A DNA stretch of 64,000 nucleotides from contig NZ_JAIRBB010000005.1 of assembly GCF_022008395.1 (NCBI RefSeq), positions 111,444-175,443 of the forward strand, read 5' to 3'. This document shows, piece by piece, positions 26,436 through 34,260 of the stretch (positions are counted from its first letter, which is position 1; each line of letters begins with the position of its first letter). The position numbers and the translations under genes are program-made. This DNA is from Aequorivita xiaoshiensis. GTDB taxonomy: Bacteria; Bacteroidota; Bacteroidia; Flavobacteriales; Flavobacteriaceae. The notes under the pieces were generated by a model that did not search any database, had not been told where the DNA came from, and saw only the letters and a list, made by a program, of their open reading frames with translations.

Positions 26436-26741
26436 TTATTTCTTTTGATTCATCTTAACTACAAGCAACTTAGTGACCAATAAGCCAATTGCGCCTCCTA
26501 ACAGAGAAATGGCTAAATTTATAGTGAAGAGTACATAGTTAACTTCCCCTGTTTCCATTATGGAGATAGGATCGAAGCCAAGCCTTCCGAAAATTTTTAT
26601 AAAAAATATACTCCCGAATATTCCAGCAATTGTATTGCCAGTGAATCCCATAGAATATTTCTTCTTAAATACACTTAAAAGCAAGGCACCAAGGATTCCA
26701 ATAAAAATACTTATAATAGCAATTAGTGTATCCGTCATCAT
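26436..26741 (-). CDS. Small membrane protein behind cydB
   Basis: A 101-residue protein with three hydrophobic segments (residues about 5-24, 32-50 and 70-93) and glycine-rich membrane motifs (GNTIAGIFGSIFFIKIFGRLG, split here by a charged turn). It resembles the YeaQ/GlsB transglycosylase-associated membrane family in size and glycine pattern, but that match is weak. The start is 19 nt after the cydB stop and on the same strand, so it is probably the third gene of the cyd operon. It is not CydX, which is about 35 residues with one helix. A structural or assembly role for the bd oxidase is possible but unproven. Confidence 0.65.
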   Translation of the reverse strand: MMTDTLIAIISIFIGILGALLLSVFKKKYSMGFTGNTIAGIFGSIFFIKIFGRLGFDPISIMETGEVNYVLFTINLAISLLGGAIGLLVTKLLVVKMNQKK

Positions 26742-26760
26742 GGAGTATTTCTAAAACTTG

Positions 26761-27837
26761 CTAATGTTCGCCATAACCAACATCGTCCATCTTTCCATTA
26801 AAAACGCGATATTGAATAACCATATAAATGGCTACTAACACTGCGGCAATTACAAACCAATAAACACCAACCGATAAACCGTACTCGTGGGCTGCTGCGT
26901 TATAAACAGTTAGGGAGGGGTTTACCATATTTGTAGATGGCAACAGGTTTGGGAATATAGAAGAAACAGTTGATGCTAATCCGCCAAATAGGAATAAGGT
27001 TGAAAACAAAAATCCAAATCCATCCTTTTTAAAACTTTTGATTTTAAATAAGCCAAAAAGTCCACTAAATGTGATGATTGGGAAAATCCAAAGCCAAGGA
27101 TATTTTACAAAATTATGAAATGGTTTAGGATCGATTATGTGCCAAGAAAATAGCGATATAATAACGAGAATTAGCAATACAATATTCAAGTTAAAAACTA
27201 CTTGCTTAAGCTTTTGGTTTAAATCGGAGTTGGTTTTAAAAATTATCCAATTTGCCCCATGAATAGCTAAGGCAACCACACCAATTATCCCTAACAGCAA
27301 GGTAAACCAGTCAATTATACCTAAGTGTTCTGCGTGGGGGCTAAACGTTGAATTCCAAAGAGGTAAAAAGAAAAAATGAGGTTCGTGAGCAGATACTCCG
27401 TTGGTAACCATCCCTAAATTTACACCTCTAACTACGTTTCCTAGAGCAATTCCGAAAAACAAGGCTAGGAGTAGACTTGCAATTCCGAAGGCTTTGTCCC
27501 AAATTGCTTCCCATATTTTGTTGTGGATCTGCCCTCTAAGTTCTAAACCAATAGCTCGAAAAATTAGCAACCATAATATCATTATTAACGGCAAATAAAA
27601 TCCGCTAAAGGAAGAAGCATACAAGGTTGGAAAAGCAAAAAATAACACACCCCCTACAGCGATAAGCCACACCTCGTTAGCATCCCAAAATGGGCCAATA
27701 GCATTTCTAATAGCCTTTTTGTCTTTTTCTTTTTTCGCATAGAAAAGATGAATGATACCGGCACCAAAATCATAACCATCTAAAATCACATAAATGGTAA
27801 GCATAGCCATTAAAACGATATACCAGAATAATTCCAT
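26761..27837 (-). CDS. cydB: Cytochrome bd oxidase subunit II
   Basis: A 358-residue membrane protein with about nine helices. The N-terminus LDGYDFGAGIIHLF and the following GPFWDANEVWLIAVGG are the CydB signature, and GANWIIFKT follows later. CydB pairs with CydA in the quinol oxidase that reduces oxygen to water at very low oxygen and in the presence of sulfide or nitric oxide, to which bd oxidases are much less sensitive than haem-copper oxidases. It begins 2 nt after the cydA stop. Its place within a sulfide-detoxification neighbourhood fits that resistance. Confidence 0.95.
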   Translation of the reverse strand: MELFWYIVLMAMLTIYVILDGYDFGAGIIHLFYAKKEKDKKAIRNAIGPFWDANEVWLIAVGGVLFFAFPTLYASSFSGFYLPLIMILWLLIFRAIGLELRGQIHNKIWEAIWDKAFGIASLLLALFFGIALGNVVRGVNLGMVTNGVSAHEPHFFFLPLWNSTFSPHAEHLGIIDWFTLLLGIIGVVALAIHGANWIIFKTNSDLNQKLKQVVFNLNIVLLILVIISLFSWHIIDPKPFHNFVKYPWLWIFPIITFSGLFGLFKIKSFKKDGFGFLFSTLFLFGGLASTVSSIFPNLLPSTNMVNPSLTVYNAAAHEYGLSVGVYWFVIAAVLVAIYMVIQYRVFNGKMDDVGYGEH

Positions 27838-27839
27838 AA

Positions 27840-29174
27840 TTAGTTGAGTTTAGTGGTTTCAGGACCCTTATAGATTATTTTTCCAGCGAGCATTAAAAAT
27901 AATAGCCCTAGCAGTAAGTAAAGTCCGATAAATCCAAGTAAAGTAAATAATGTATTTCCAGATGATACAGTTGGGGAAATTCCATCGACTGTTCTTAATA
28001 GGTTGTAAACCAACCACGGCTGCCTTCCCAATTCGGCAGTATACCAACCTGCAGTATTTGCGATATATGGAAAAGGAATCATAAACATTAATGACCAGAG
28101 AATCCATTTAGTTTTATAAAGTCTCTTTCTGAATAACTGAACCGTTGCTAGAAGTAATAATCCTATAAAAATAGTTCCCAAACCAACCATTATGTGGTAC
28201 GAATAGTACAAGCCAGGGATGTTTGTGGGATAAACACTTTCATCGAATTCATTAAGACCTTTAATCTCTGCATCCCATTTTTGGTAGGTTAAAAAGCTCA
28301 ATATATTCGGAACTGCAATCTTGTTGTCTAGCTTTTTATTTTCCACGTCGGGCTGACCGATTAAGATAATTTCAGAACCTCCTTCTTCAGTTTCGAAAAT
28401 ACCTTCCATGGCTGCAAAAGTTACTGGCTGATATTTTACAACGTTTTTTGCTGCCCAATCTCCTGTAGGAAAAGCGACTAATAGGCTAGAAACCAAACCA
28501 AAAATAACCCCGGTTTTTACGAATAGTTTTCCAAATTCACTGTGTTTATTGTTAAGGATATAAAACGCACCAACTCCAGCCACTACAAAGGAAGAAGTGA
28601 TTAAAGAACCCATTTGGTTATGTAAAAATGAAGGTAGGAGCCAAGGGTTGGAAAACAAGGCGCTAAAGTTGTTGAGAACAAATTTTCCATTTTCTAGTAT
28701 TTCATAGCCCACGGGGTGTTGCATCCAGGAATGGGTTGCAATAATTAAATAGCCGCTCGCCCAAGAACCTAGAAAGACTAGGAAACCTGTTAAGAAATGA
28801 AGCTTTTGACCTAAAAGTTTTTCTCCGAAAAGGAACAATCCTAGAAATGAAGATTCAAGAAAAAACGAAAACATCCCTTCCATAGCAAGGGTTTGTCCAA
28901 TGATTCCCCCCGTAAGCTCAGAAAACTTGGCCCAATTGGTTCCAAATTGAAACTCCATTGGGATTCCTGTTACTACGCCCATGGCAAAATTAAGAGCGAA
29001 AATCTTCATCCAAAACTTAGCCGCATCGTTGTATTTTTCAATTTGAGTTCTTAAGAATCTCCACTTAAAATAAACTATCATTAAAGATAGTCCCATGGTT
29101 AATTGTGGAAATAAGTAGTGGAAAGTGATAGTAAACGCAAATTGCATCCTATCGTAAAAAATCATGTCTTCCAT
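27840..29174 (-). CDS. cydA: Cytochrome bd oxidase subunit I
   Basis: A 444-residue membrane protein carrying the three haems. H19 in TFHYLFP is the axial ligand of haem b595, the acidic pair lies in MEGMFSFFLESSFLGLFLFG, a second His is in LPSFLHNQMG, and the hallmark GRQPW occurs near residue 385. Its length puts it in the short Q-loop class typical of non-proteobacterial enzymes. It oxidises menaquinol, the expected quinone here. A -7 box TAAATTTG lies 22 nt before the ATG, but I find no copy of the sulfur-regulon palindrome at the 21-nt position, so cydAB appears to be controlled separately. Confidence 0.95.
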   Translation of the reverse strand: MEDMIFYDRMQFAFTITFHYLFPQLTMGLSLMIVYFKWRFLRTQIEKYNDAAKFWMKIFALNFAMGVVTGIPMEFQFGTNWAKFSELTGGIIGQTLAMEGMFSFFLESSFLGLFLFGEKLLGQKLHFLTGFLVFLGSWASGYLIIATHSWMQHPVGYEILENGKFVLNNFSALFSNPWLLPSFLHNQMGSLITSSFVVAGVGAFYILNNKHSEFGKLFVKTGVIFGLVSSLLVAFPTGDWAAKNVVKYQPVTFAAMEGIFETEEGGSEIILIGQPDVENKKLDNKIAVPNILSFLTYQKWDAEIKGLNEFDESVYPTNIPGLYYSYHIMVGLGTIFIGLLLLATVQLFRKRLYKTKWILWSLMFMIPFPYIANTAGWYTAELGRQPWLVYNLLRTVDGISPTVSSGNTLFTLLGFIGLYLLLGLLFLMLAGKIIYKGPETTKLN

Positions 29175-29196
29175 AACAGATTGTGGGTTAGTCCCT

Positions 29197-29204
29197 CAAA
29201 TTTA
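29197..29204 (-). promoter_or_regulatory. -7 box (TAAATTTG) of the cyd operon
   Basis: TAAATTTG on the minus strand ends 22 nt before the cydA ATG. There is no clear TTG at -33 and no palindrome at the activator position. Confidence 0.55.
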
Positions 29205-29249
29205 TAAAATCGAAAGTAATGTTTAAGTAATAATCACTGTTAAAAATGA

Positions 29250-29278
29250 AGAAAGGACGCTATTATAACGTCCTTTCT
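29250..29278 (-). terminator. Terminator of the MBL-rhodanese gene
   Basis: AGAAAGGACG and CGTCCTTTCT form a 10-bp perfect stem around a 9-nt loop, 20 nt after the stop of the minus-strand gene. It insulates the gene from cydAB. Confidence 0.8.
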
Positions 29279-29298
29279 AAGTAATAAACCGATTAACT

Positions 29299-30642
29299 TT
29301 AATCTTTAAAGTCGTTTACATCGTCGCTAAGATCAAAAATATCTTTTGCGTTTAATTCTTTTTCGAGAATACTTGAACCTGCTGCACTTCGGTAACCTCC
29401 AGCACAGTGAACCACAATCGGTTTGTCTGTAGGTATTTCACCTACTTTCTCGCGTAATTGGTGTAGCGGAATGGTAATAGCATCGTCAAAAAACTTCCCT
29501 TCTGAAAATTCACTTTCATTACGAATATCAACAATAGTATAATCGTTGAGGTTCTCCTTAAATTCACCAAGATTTAATCTATCAGATTTTTCTAAAGCTT
29601 TTTCCGCAAGCGTACTTATTGAAACTACGTTCGCTTCATAACCTATTTTAGCAGTACGTTGAAGTATTTTTTCAACATTATCTATTGAATCAACTACTAT
29701 TTGAAACTTCTCATCTGGGCGAACAATAGATCCTAACCAAGTTTCAAACTTGGAAGTGTCCGAAGTAGCCATAATGTTTATACTTCCAGCAATATGATTC
29801 TTCTTAAAATCTTTTTCATCTCTAATGTCAACGATTAATAAATCTTTATTTAACTCAGTAACATTTAATTTAAGATCGATTTTACCTAGCGACGTTCTAA
29901 GGTTTTTAGCACCGTTTTTATTTACATCAACATTATACCCAAAATAGTGTGGGATAAATGGTTGAGCGTCTAATAAATGGTTTACAAATTGCTCTTCTGT
30001 TTGATTTTTGAAGGCCCAGTTGCCCATACGCTCATTTCCTAAAGTACTAGAAGTTGCGTCTGCACTCATTCCTTTTCCGCATAATGAACCTGCCCCGTGA
30101 GCTGGGTACACATAAGCGTTATCCGGTAGGTGAGTGAATTTATTCTGAATAGTATCGAACATCATTTTCGCCAACTCTTCACGCTTAGCCTTTACGTGAC
30201 CTGCGTTTTCACGTAAATCTGGACGCCCTACGTCTCCTACAAAAAGTGTGTCACCTGTAAACAGCGCTGTTTTGTCGCCTTCCGTAGCTACAAATGTTAC
30301 ACTATCAGGAGAGTGTCCTGGTGTATTAATAGCTTTAAAAGTAGCATTTCCAATTTTAACTTCATCCCCATCGTCAAAGGCTTGATGCGGGTAATCAGCC
30401 CCAGTTTTTTGGCTGCAATATAAGGTTGCTCCAGCTTCATTATGAATCTGAAGATGCGAACTCACAAAATCGGCGTGTGGGTGTGTTTCAAAAACGGCAA
30501 CTATTTCGGCGTTATTTTCTTCGGCATATTTATAATACTGTTGCGGATTTCTTTCTGGATCTACTAAAGCCATTTTTCCATCGCTGATAATTGCATACGA
30601 AAAATGTGAAAGTGGCTTGTATTCAAATTGTTTTATTTTCAT
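29299..30642 (-). CDS. Persulfide-dioxygenase-like metallo-beta-lactamase fused to two rhodanese domains
   Basis: A 447-residue cytoplasmic protein. Residues about 1-245 form a metallo-beta-lactamase fold of the ETHE1/persulfide dioxygenase type: THPHADFVSSH (H54, H56, D58, H63), NTPGHSPDS, FTGDTLFVGDVGRPDL and YPAHGAGSLCGKGM. Residues about 262-350 are a rhodanese fold without a catalytic Cys. Residues about 355-447 are a second one with the active loop VVHCAGGYRS (C413). The order matches CstB of Gram-positive bacteria, which oxidises persulfides to thiosulfate using one protein. Product likely thiosulfate or sulfite. It has its own regulated promoter with a leader of about 170 nt, and a terminator. 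Confidence 0.88.
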   Translation of the reverse strand: MKIKQFEYKPLSHFSYAIISDGKMALVDPERNPQQYYKYAEENNAEIVAVFETHPHADFVSSHLQIHNEAGATLYCSQKTGADYPHQAFDDGDEVKIGNATFKAINTPGHSPDSVTFVATEGDKTALFTGDTLFVGDVGRPDLRENAGHVKAKREELAKMMFDTIQNKFTHLPDNAYVYPAHGAGSLCGKGMSADATSSTLGNERMGNWAFKNQTEEQFVNHLLDAQPFIPHYFGYNVDVNKNGAKNLRTSLGKIDLKLNVTELNKDLLIVDIRDEKDFKKNHIAGSINIMATSDTSKFETWLGSIVRPDEKFQIVVDSIDNVEKILQRTAKIGYEANVVSISTLAEKALEKSDRLNLGEFKENLNDYTIVDIRNESEFSEGKFFDDAITIPLHQLREKVGEIPTDKPIVVHCAGGYRSAAGSSILEKELNAKDIFDLSDDVNDFKD

Positions 30643-30815
30643 AATTATTTTTTATTAAGAGCAGAGCACAGAGTACAGATAAAAAGACGAGCTTTTTTAA
30701 CTAACTCCTAAACTATATGCTCTACGTATAGGTTAATTTTATTCAATTCTTAAAAAACTAAAGTTACACTACAGGGTCAACTCTTTTAATGTAATTTCTA
30801 TTTCCTTTGTGCTAT

Positions 30816-30860
30816 CAAAGATAAGATATTCAATAATAAAGTACAGTAACTCAGGTTACA
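30816..30860 (-). promoter_or_regulatory. Crp/Fnr-type operator plus -7 box, MBL-rhodanese gene
   Basis: TGTAACCTGAGTTACT (30845-30860, minus strand), then 21 nt, then the -7 box TATCTTTG (30816-30823). The transcript would have a 5' leader of about 170 nt before the ATG at 30642. I see no known riboswitch in that leader. The 307-bp gap to the HMA gene holds only this promoter. Confidence 0.8.
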
Positions 30861-30949
30861 AAGAACGTCGGGTTTGGTTTTTAAACGTACAAAAGTAAAT
30901 TCGGAGTTTTTGTTGACAACACCTCAGTAGCTTTCACTTTATTTAAAAT

Positions 30950-31219
30950 TTAACTAGACATTTTCCCAGTCGCGCAACTTACAAACGATTTCGCTTTAGA
31001 AGTAAGTGAGTTATCGTCTTCTAAGGAAGGGTAACCTAAGCTTTTTAGTTTTTCTTTTACTCTCGATATTTCTTCAGTATCGGCAGATTCGAAAGAAACT
31101 GTGCTTGACTCTACATCTACTTGCACTTCTCTTATACTTTCAAAGTTAGATAGGTTTTTTGTGATAGTATTTGCACATCCACCGCACTTTAAGTTCTGTA
31201 CTGTAATTGAGTTTTTCAT
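30950..31219 (-). CDS. HMA-domain metal-binding protein
   Basis: An 89-residue cytoplasmic protein. The first 65 residues form a heavy-metal-associated domain with the CxxC motif LKCGGC (C12, C15) and the usual beta-alpha-beta-beta-alpha-beta pattern ending VKEKLKSLGYP. The tail (residues about 66-89) is extra and contains a lone C82 in FVSCATGKM. HMA proteins carry Cu(I) or Zn(II) to ATPases or sequester them, but here the gene lies among sulfur genes and has its own copy of the sulfur-regulon promoter. It may protect against copper-sulfide stress or accept sulfur through its Cys; neither is shown. It has a 44-nt spacer between -7 box and ATG. Confidence 0.85.
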   Translation of the reverse strand: MKNSITVQNLKCGGCANTITKNLSNFESIREVQVDVESSTVSFESADTEEISRVKEKLKSLGYPSLEDDNSLTSKAKSFVSCATGKMSS

Positions 31220-31263
31220 AATTATTTTATTTTAAAGTAAACCTTATGGAATTTATTCATGTT

Positions 31264-31308
31264 CAAAAATATGACTGAAATTTAAGGGGGGCAGTAACCT
31301 AGGTTACA
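31264..31308 (-). promoter_or_regulatory. Crp/Fnr-type operator plus -7 box, HMA gene
   Basis: TGTAACCTAGGTTACT (31293-31308, minus strand) has a perfect 14-bp palindromic core, GTAAC-CTAG-GTTAC. After 21 nt follows the -7 box TATTTTTG (31264-31271). It is the most symmetrical of the set. Confidence 0.82.
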
Positions 31309-31406
31309 AAAAAGAACTCTGCTATATGCTTAAGTTGAAAAATGGTGCGAAGATGAAATTAAACAATAAAAACACCCTACAGAACACAATAAGTATTACA
31401 TATTAT

Positions 31407-31459
31407 GTCCTAAATCCTACGTCCTTCAGTCCTAAGTCCTAGGTCCTATGTTCTATGTT
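31407..31459 (-). repeat. Heptamer array directly after the tauE stop codon
   Basis: Units GTCCTAA, ATCCTAC, GTCCTTC, a one-base slip, then GTCCTAA, GTCCTAG, GTCCTAT and GTTCTAT run up to the tauE stop codon (31460-31462). On the tauE coding strand this is a purine-rich TTAGGAC/ATAGGAC array starting within 3 nt of the stop. Confidence 0.8.
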
Positions 31460-32269
31460 TTACTTTACAATAAACTCCATATAGAAAATGAAGAAAGCCA
31501 TAACAAAAATGAAGTATCCAAAGGCTTTTTTGAGTTTCTTCCCGTCGATGAAATTGCTTAGATAACTACCAATAAAAATACCTATGAATGATATTCCGGT
31601 AAATAGCATTAAAAAAGGCCAATTGATATCCATGGTAAGGGCATCACCTAAAAAGAAACCGAGTAGTGATTTAAAAGCGATAATAATCAAGGAAGTTCCT
31701 ACGGCAATTTTCATTTTAACCTTGGCTAAAATCACCAAGGCAGGTATAATTAAAAATCCGCCACCAGCGCCAATTAAGCCTGTAATAGCACCTACTAGCA
31801 ATCCTTCGAGAAGGATTAAGGGGTAGTTGTATTTTACCTCAGTATTCTTATTTATAGCAACATCTTTCTTGGGCTTTAGCATAGAGAAAGCTGCGGGAAT
31901 CATAAGTAGCGCAAAAAAGCCAAACATTCCCATTCTTCTGGTGAGTTCAAAATCGCCAATGCTAAACAAAACTTCTGGTAGAATAGGAATTACAAAATAC
32001 CGCACTAACGAAACACCGGCTATGGAAGGAATTCCGAATACAATAGCAGTTCGCCAATCTACAAAACCTTTAGAATGTTGTTTTAATCCTCCAACCAAAG
32101 CACTAGCCCCAACAATAAATAAAGAGTATGCTGTAGCCGCTTTTTCATCTATAGAAAATAAATATGCTAAAACGGGAACGGCTAAAATAGAACCTCCACC
32201 ACCAATAATACCTAAAGACACACCAATTGCTAATGCACTTATATATCCAAAAACTTCTAATACCTCCAT
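31460..32269 (-). CDS. TauE/SafE-family sulfite/sulfur exporter
   Basis: A 269-residue membrane protein with about eight helices in two related halves. The glycine-rich motifs GVSLGIIGGGGSILAVPVL near the start and GAITGLIGAGGGFLIIPALV in the middle are the family hallmarks. TauE/SafE proteins export sulfite, sulfoacetate or related sulfur anions; export of sulfite made by the persulfide dioxygenase-like protein is the natural guess here. The ATG is only about 17 nt after the -7 box, so the leader is very short. Its promoter lies between this gene and the regulator gene. Confidence 0.88.
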   Translation of the reverse strand: MEVLEVFGYISALAIGVSLGIIGGGGSILAVPVLAYLFSIDEKAATAYSLFIVGASALVGGLKQHSKGFVDWRTAIVFGIPSIAGVSLVRYFVIPILPEVLFSIGDFELTRRMGMFGFFALLMIPAAFSMLKPKKDVAINKNTEVKYNYPLILLEGLLVGAITGLIGAGGGFLIIPALVILAKVKMKIAVGTSLIIIAFKSLLGFFLGDALTMDINWPFLMLFTGISFIGIFIGSYLSNFIDGKKLKKAFGYFIFVMAFFIFYMEFIVK

Positions 32270-32285
32270 AAATTTAAACTTGCGC

Positions 32286-32330
32286 CAAAAGTAATATTTT
32301 AAAACGGCCTGTGTTGTAACTAGTGTTACA
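32286..32330 (-). promoter_or_regulatory. Crp/Fnr-type operator plus -7 box, TauE/SafE gene
   Basis: TGTAACACTAGTTACA (32315-32330, minus strand) has full 6-bp outer symmetry. It is followed by 21 nt and then TACTTTTG (32286-32293). The operator lies 7 nt beyond the stop codon of the adjacent Crp/Fnr regulator gene. Confidence 0.82.
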
Positions 32331-32336
32331 CATACA

Positions 32337-32969
32337 TTATAAGTTTAAAATTTTTAAATAATTTCTGCCGAGTTCAATTTTTTCCATTTGCTCCATTTTT
32401 TTAAGCAATCTTGAAATTACTACCCGAGAAGTGTTGAGGTCGTAAGCAATTTCTTGGTGGGTGTTTTTTATAACATCACTTTCATTTACCCTAGCTTTTT
32501 CTCGTAAATATTGTTCTAGCCTTTCATCCATTTGGTGGAAAGCAATACTATCCAGGGTTGTCAAAAGTTCATTTATTCTGTTGTGATAACTTTCAAAAAC
32601 AAAATTTCGCCACGATTTGTATTTAGAAGTCCATTCTTCCATCTTTTGAACAGGAATCATTATTAGTTTGGCATCTGTTTCGGCAATGGCACGAATTTCA
32701 CTTTGTTTTTGCCCAAGGCAGCAGGTCATTGTCATTGAGCAAGTTTCTCCTTTTTCTAAATAATAGAGTAGGAGCTCATCGCCTTCCTTATTTTCTCTTA
32801 AAATTTTAATTGCCCCAGAAATAAGCAACGGCATAGATTTTACGTAGTCGCCAATTTCCATCATCTTAAAACCTATTGGTATTTCCTTAATTACTCCTAC
32901 TTCTATAATTTCGTTAAGTAATTCTTTTTCAAAAAAATGTCCGTAGCTTTTTTTTAATTCTTCCAACAT
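32337..32969 (-). CDS. Crp/Fnr-family transcriptional regulator, probable sulfur-regulon activator
   Basis: A 210-residue regulator. Residues about 15-125 form a cyclic-nucleotide-binding-like sensor fold, but the phosphate cassette is replaced by GETCSMTMTCCLGQKQSE with Cys77, Cys83 and Cys84. A long dimer helix follows (about 118-158), then a winged helix with NTHQEIAYDLNTSRVVISRL. In the recognition helix (SRVVISRLLKK) the Glu that reads the inner C of the Crp and Fnr boxes is Val. This agrees with the GTAAC half-sites found nearby, which differ from GTGA and TTGAT. I infer that the Cys cluster senses persulfide, sulfide or redox state. No operator is found at its own promoter. Confidence 0.88.
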   Translation of the reverse strand: MLEELKKSYGHFFEKELLNEIIEVGVIKEIPIGFKMMEIGDYVKSMPLLISGAIKILRENKEGDELLLYYLEKGETCSMTMTCCLGQKQSEIRAIAETDAKLIMIPVQKMEEWTSKYKSWRNFVFESYHNRINELLTTLDSIAFHQMDERLEQYLREKARVNESDVIKNTHQEIAYDLNTSRVVISRLLKKMEQMEKIELGRNYLKILNL

Positions 32970-33489
32970 GATTAAAGTTAAAGTTATGTAGTTAAGAGTT
33001 GAGGTTATTGATATTTAAGTCAAATATTATAGTGGAATAAATAAATACCCTGTTCCGTATTTCAAAAATACACTTTAAAATTTAAGTTTTCGGAGCGAAT
33101 TGCTTATTGATATTGGTTTTTATGGCAGTGTTTTTAGAGTTATAATTATTAGCATTTCCATTGCTATTAATTACTTATACGAAGTCAATCATAACAGAAG
33201 TCATTTCGATTTTTATTTTAGAAGTCTTATAGTAACAATTTCTAACGTTCTTGGATTCTTGAAGATATTAAGTTAAATTTCATCAAAACTAACAGTTAGT
33301 GCTATGATATAAAATATAGGTGGTTTAGGTCTGGGAAGTAGGAAGTTTAGTTGCTACCTTATTAAGTTTAAAACTTATAGTGGAGGGAATGGATAAATAT
33401 AAAGACTCTAAATAATTCTAGAAAAACTAAATAAAAGCTTCAAAAACTTATAAAGAACTATATCATTCTTTTACAAATTAAATAGTTCG
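32970..33489. other. 520-bp gap with no recognisable gene
   Basis: AT-rich DNA between the regulator and the 33518 gene. No frame longer than about 40 codons with a plausible start, no RNA fold I recognise and no palindromic operator. A short GGAAGTA/GGAAGTT heptamer remnant is at 33338-33351. A TATTTTTG at about 33053-33060 could be the -7 box of the regulator on the minus strand, but it is weakly supported. Confidence 0.5.
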
Positions 33490-33497
33490 TATTTTTG
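33490..33497 (+). promoter_or_regulatory. -7 box (TATTTTTG) of the 33518 operon
   Basis: TATTTTTG fits TAnnTTTG and lies 20 nt before the ATG at 33518, leaving a leader of about 14 nt. No clear TTG at -33. Confidence 0.5.
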
Positions 33498-33517
33498 AAA
33501 GTTGAATTTTGAATGAT

Positions 33518-33790
33518 ATGTCGAAGAAAGAAAATGGCGAAAATACCGAACTCGAAAATGCTAATTTAGATAAGCAAGAGTTGGAAGTATCGTCGACAAA
33601 CAATGAAAGCAAAATTGAACCCGAAATTGTATCAGATCCTGAAGGAGAAGAAGATTCATTTACTGAAAAGTGGAAAAACAATCGCTTTCTGCTAATTCGC
33701 GGTACTTATTATCTATTGCATTCTATCTGGATGGTGATAATGGTTGTAGGCGGCTTTATAGCCTGGTTAATAGCGTTATTGTTTATCTAA
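33518..33790 (+). CDS. Small membrane protein with acidic N-terminal arm
   Basis: A 90-residue protein; a TTG three codons upstream extends the frame, but the ATG at 33518 is the natural start. Residues 1-52 are hydrophilic and acidic, rich in Glu, Asn and Ser. After a basic stretch (KWKNNR) come one or two membrane segments (about residues 55-88, MVIMVVGGFIAWLIALLF). I recognise no domain. Its stop codon overlaps the start of the next gene (TAATG), so the two are translationally coupled and probably work together in the membrane. Confidence 0.65.
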   Translation: MSKKENGENTELENANLDKQELEVSSTNNESKIEPEIVSDPEGEEDSFTEKWKNNRFLLIRGTYYLLHSIWMVIMVVGGFIAWLIALLFI

Positions 33791-34152
33791 TGCGCAATTT
33801 TCCACTTAAAATATTACATAGCTATGTACTTCTTTCAGTAGTAGTGTTTTTATTTGTACAAGGGTTGAAATATTGTGAAATAATTGCGCCTAACTGGGTT
33901 TTTAATCACCTCAATGATTTTCTGGTAATACCAATGGTAGCAATGCTTGGGTTGCATACTACATGGTTTATTAAAAAAGACAAAAGCATTCGCATAGATT
34001 TATTCACAATTTTAAGTTTAGTAGTGCTATATTCGGTAGTTTTTGAATATTACCTTCCAAAACAATCCTATCGATATACCGGAGATGTTTGGGATGTAGT
34101 ATGCTATGCTTTAGGAGGAATTGTATTTTATGTTCTTCAAAAATTTGAATAA
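33790..34152 (+). CDS. Small polytopic membrane protein, coupled to 33518
   Basis: The frame is open upstream of 33790, but the ATG at 33790-33792, which overlaps the previous stop, gives a tidy 120-residue protein with four hydrophobic segments (residues about 7-24, 35-52, 60-77 and 98-116). Related small flavobacterial proteins are sometimes named magnesium citrate secondary transporter; I know of no experimental support and the size is small for a carrier. The neighbours are the Crp/Fnr regulator on one side and the copper cluster on the other. The function is unknown. Confidence 0.65.
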   Translation: MRNFPLKILHSYVLLSVVVFLFVQGLKYCEIIAPNWVFNHLNDFLVIPMVAMLGLHTTWFIKKDKSIRIDLFTILSLVVLYSVVFEYYLPKQSYRYTGDVWDVVCYALGGIVFYVLQKFE

Positions 34153-34246
34153 TACTACAGATTAGTATTATTGATATTTCAATTTACTTTTGCGAGTTAT
34201 AGTTGTTAAATATTTCACAATTAGAAAAACTATGCTTCTATCTCAC

Positions 34247-34254
34247 TATCTTTG
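34247..34254 (+). promoter_or_regulatory. -7 box (TATCTTTG) implying a leaderless start for the HYC_CC_PP gene
   Basis: TATCTTTG ends 6 nt before the ATG at 34261. With the usual distance to +1 the transcript would begin at or next to the ATG. A second match, TACTTTTG at 34185-34192, lies farther up. An imperfectly spaced dyad AATACT-N7-AGTATT (34151-34169) lies above it and could be an operator. Confidence 0.5.
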
Positions 34255-34260
34255 TGCGTA

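Noticed and set aside
29174..29250. Copy of the TGTAAC palindrome in front of cydA
   Set aside because: The cyd promoter has a TAnnTTTG box but no GTAAC/GTTAC half-site 21 nt upstream; cydAB is not included in the regulon on present evidence.
30643..30815. Riboswitch in the long leader of the MBL-rhodanese gene
   Set aside because: About 170 nt of leader exist, but I see no conserved riboswitch core or terminator/antiterminator pair.
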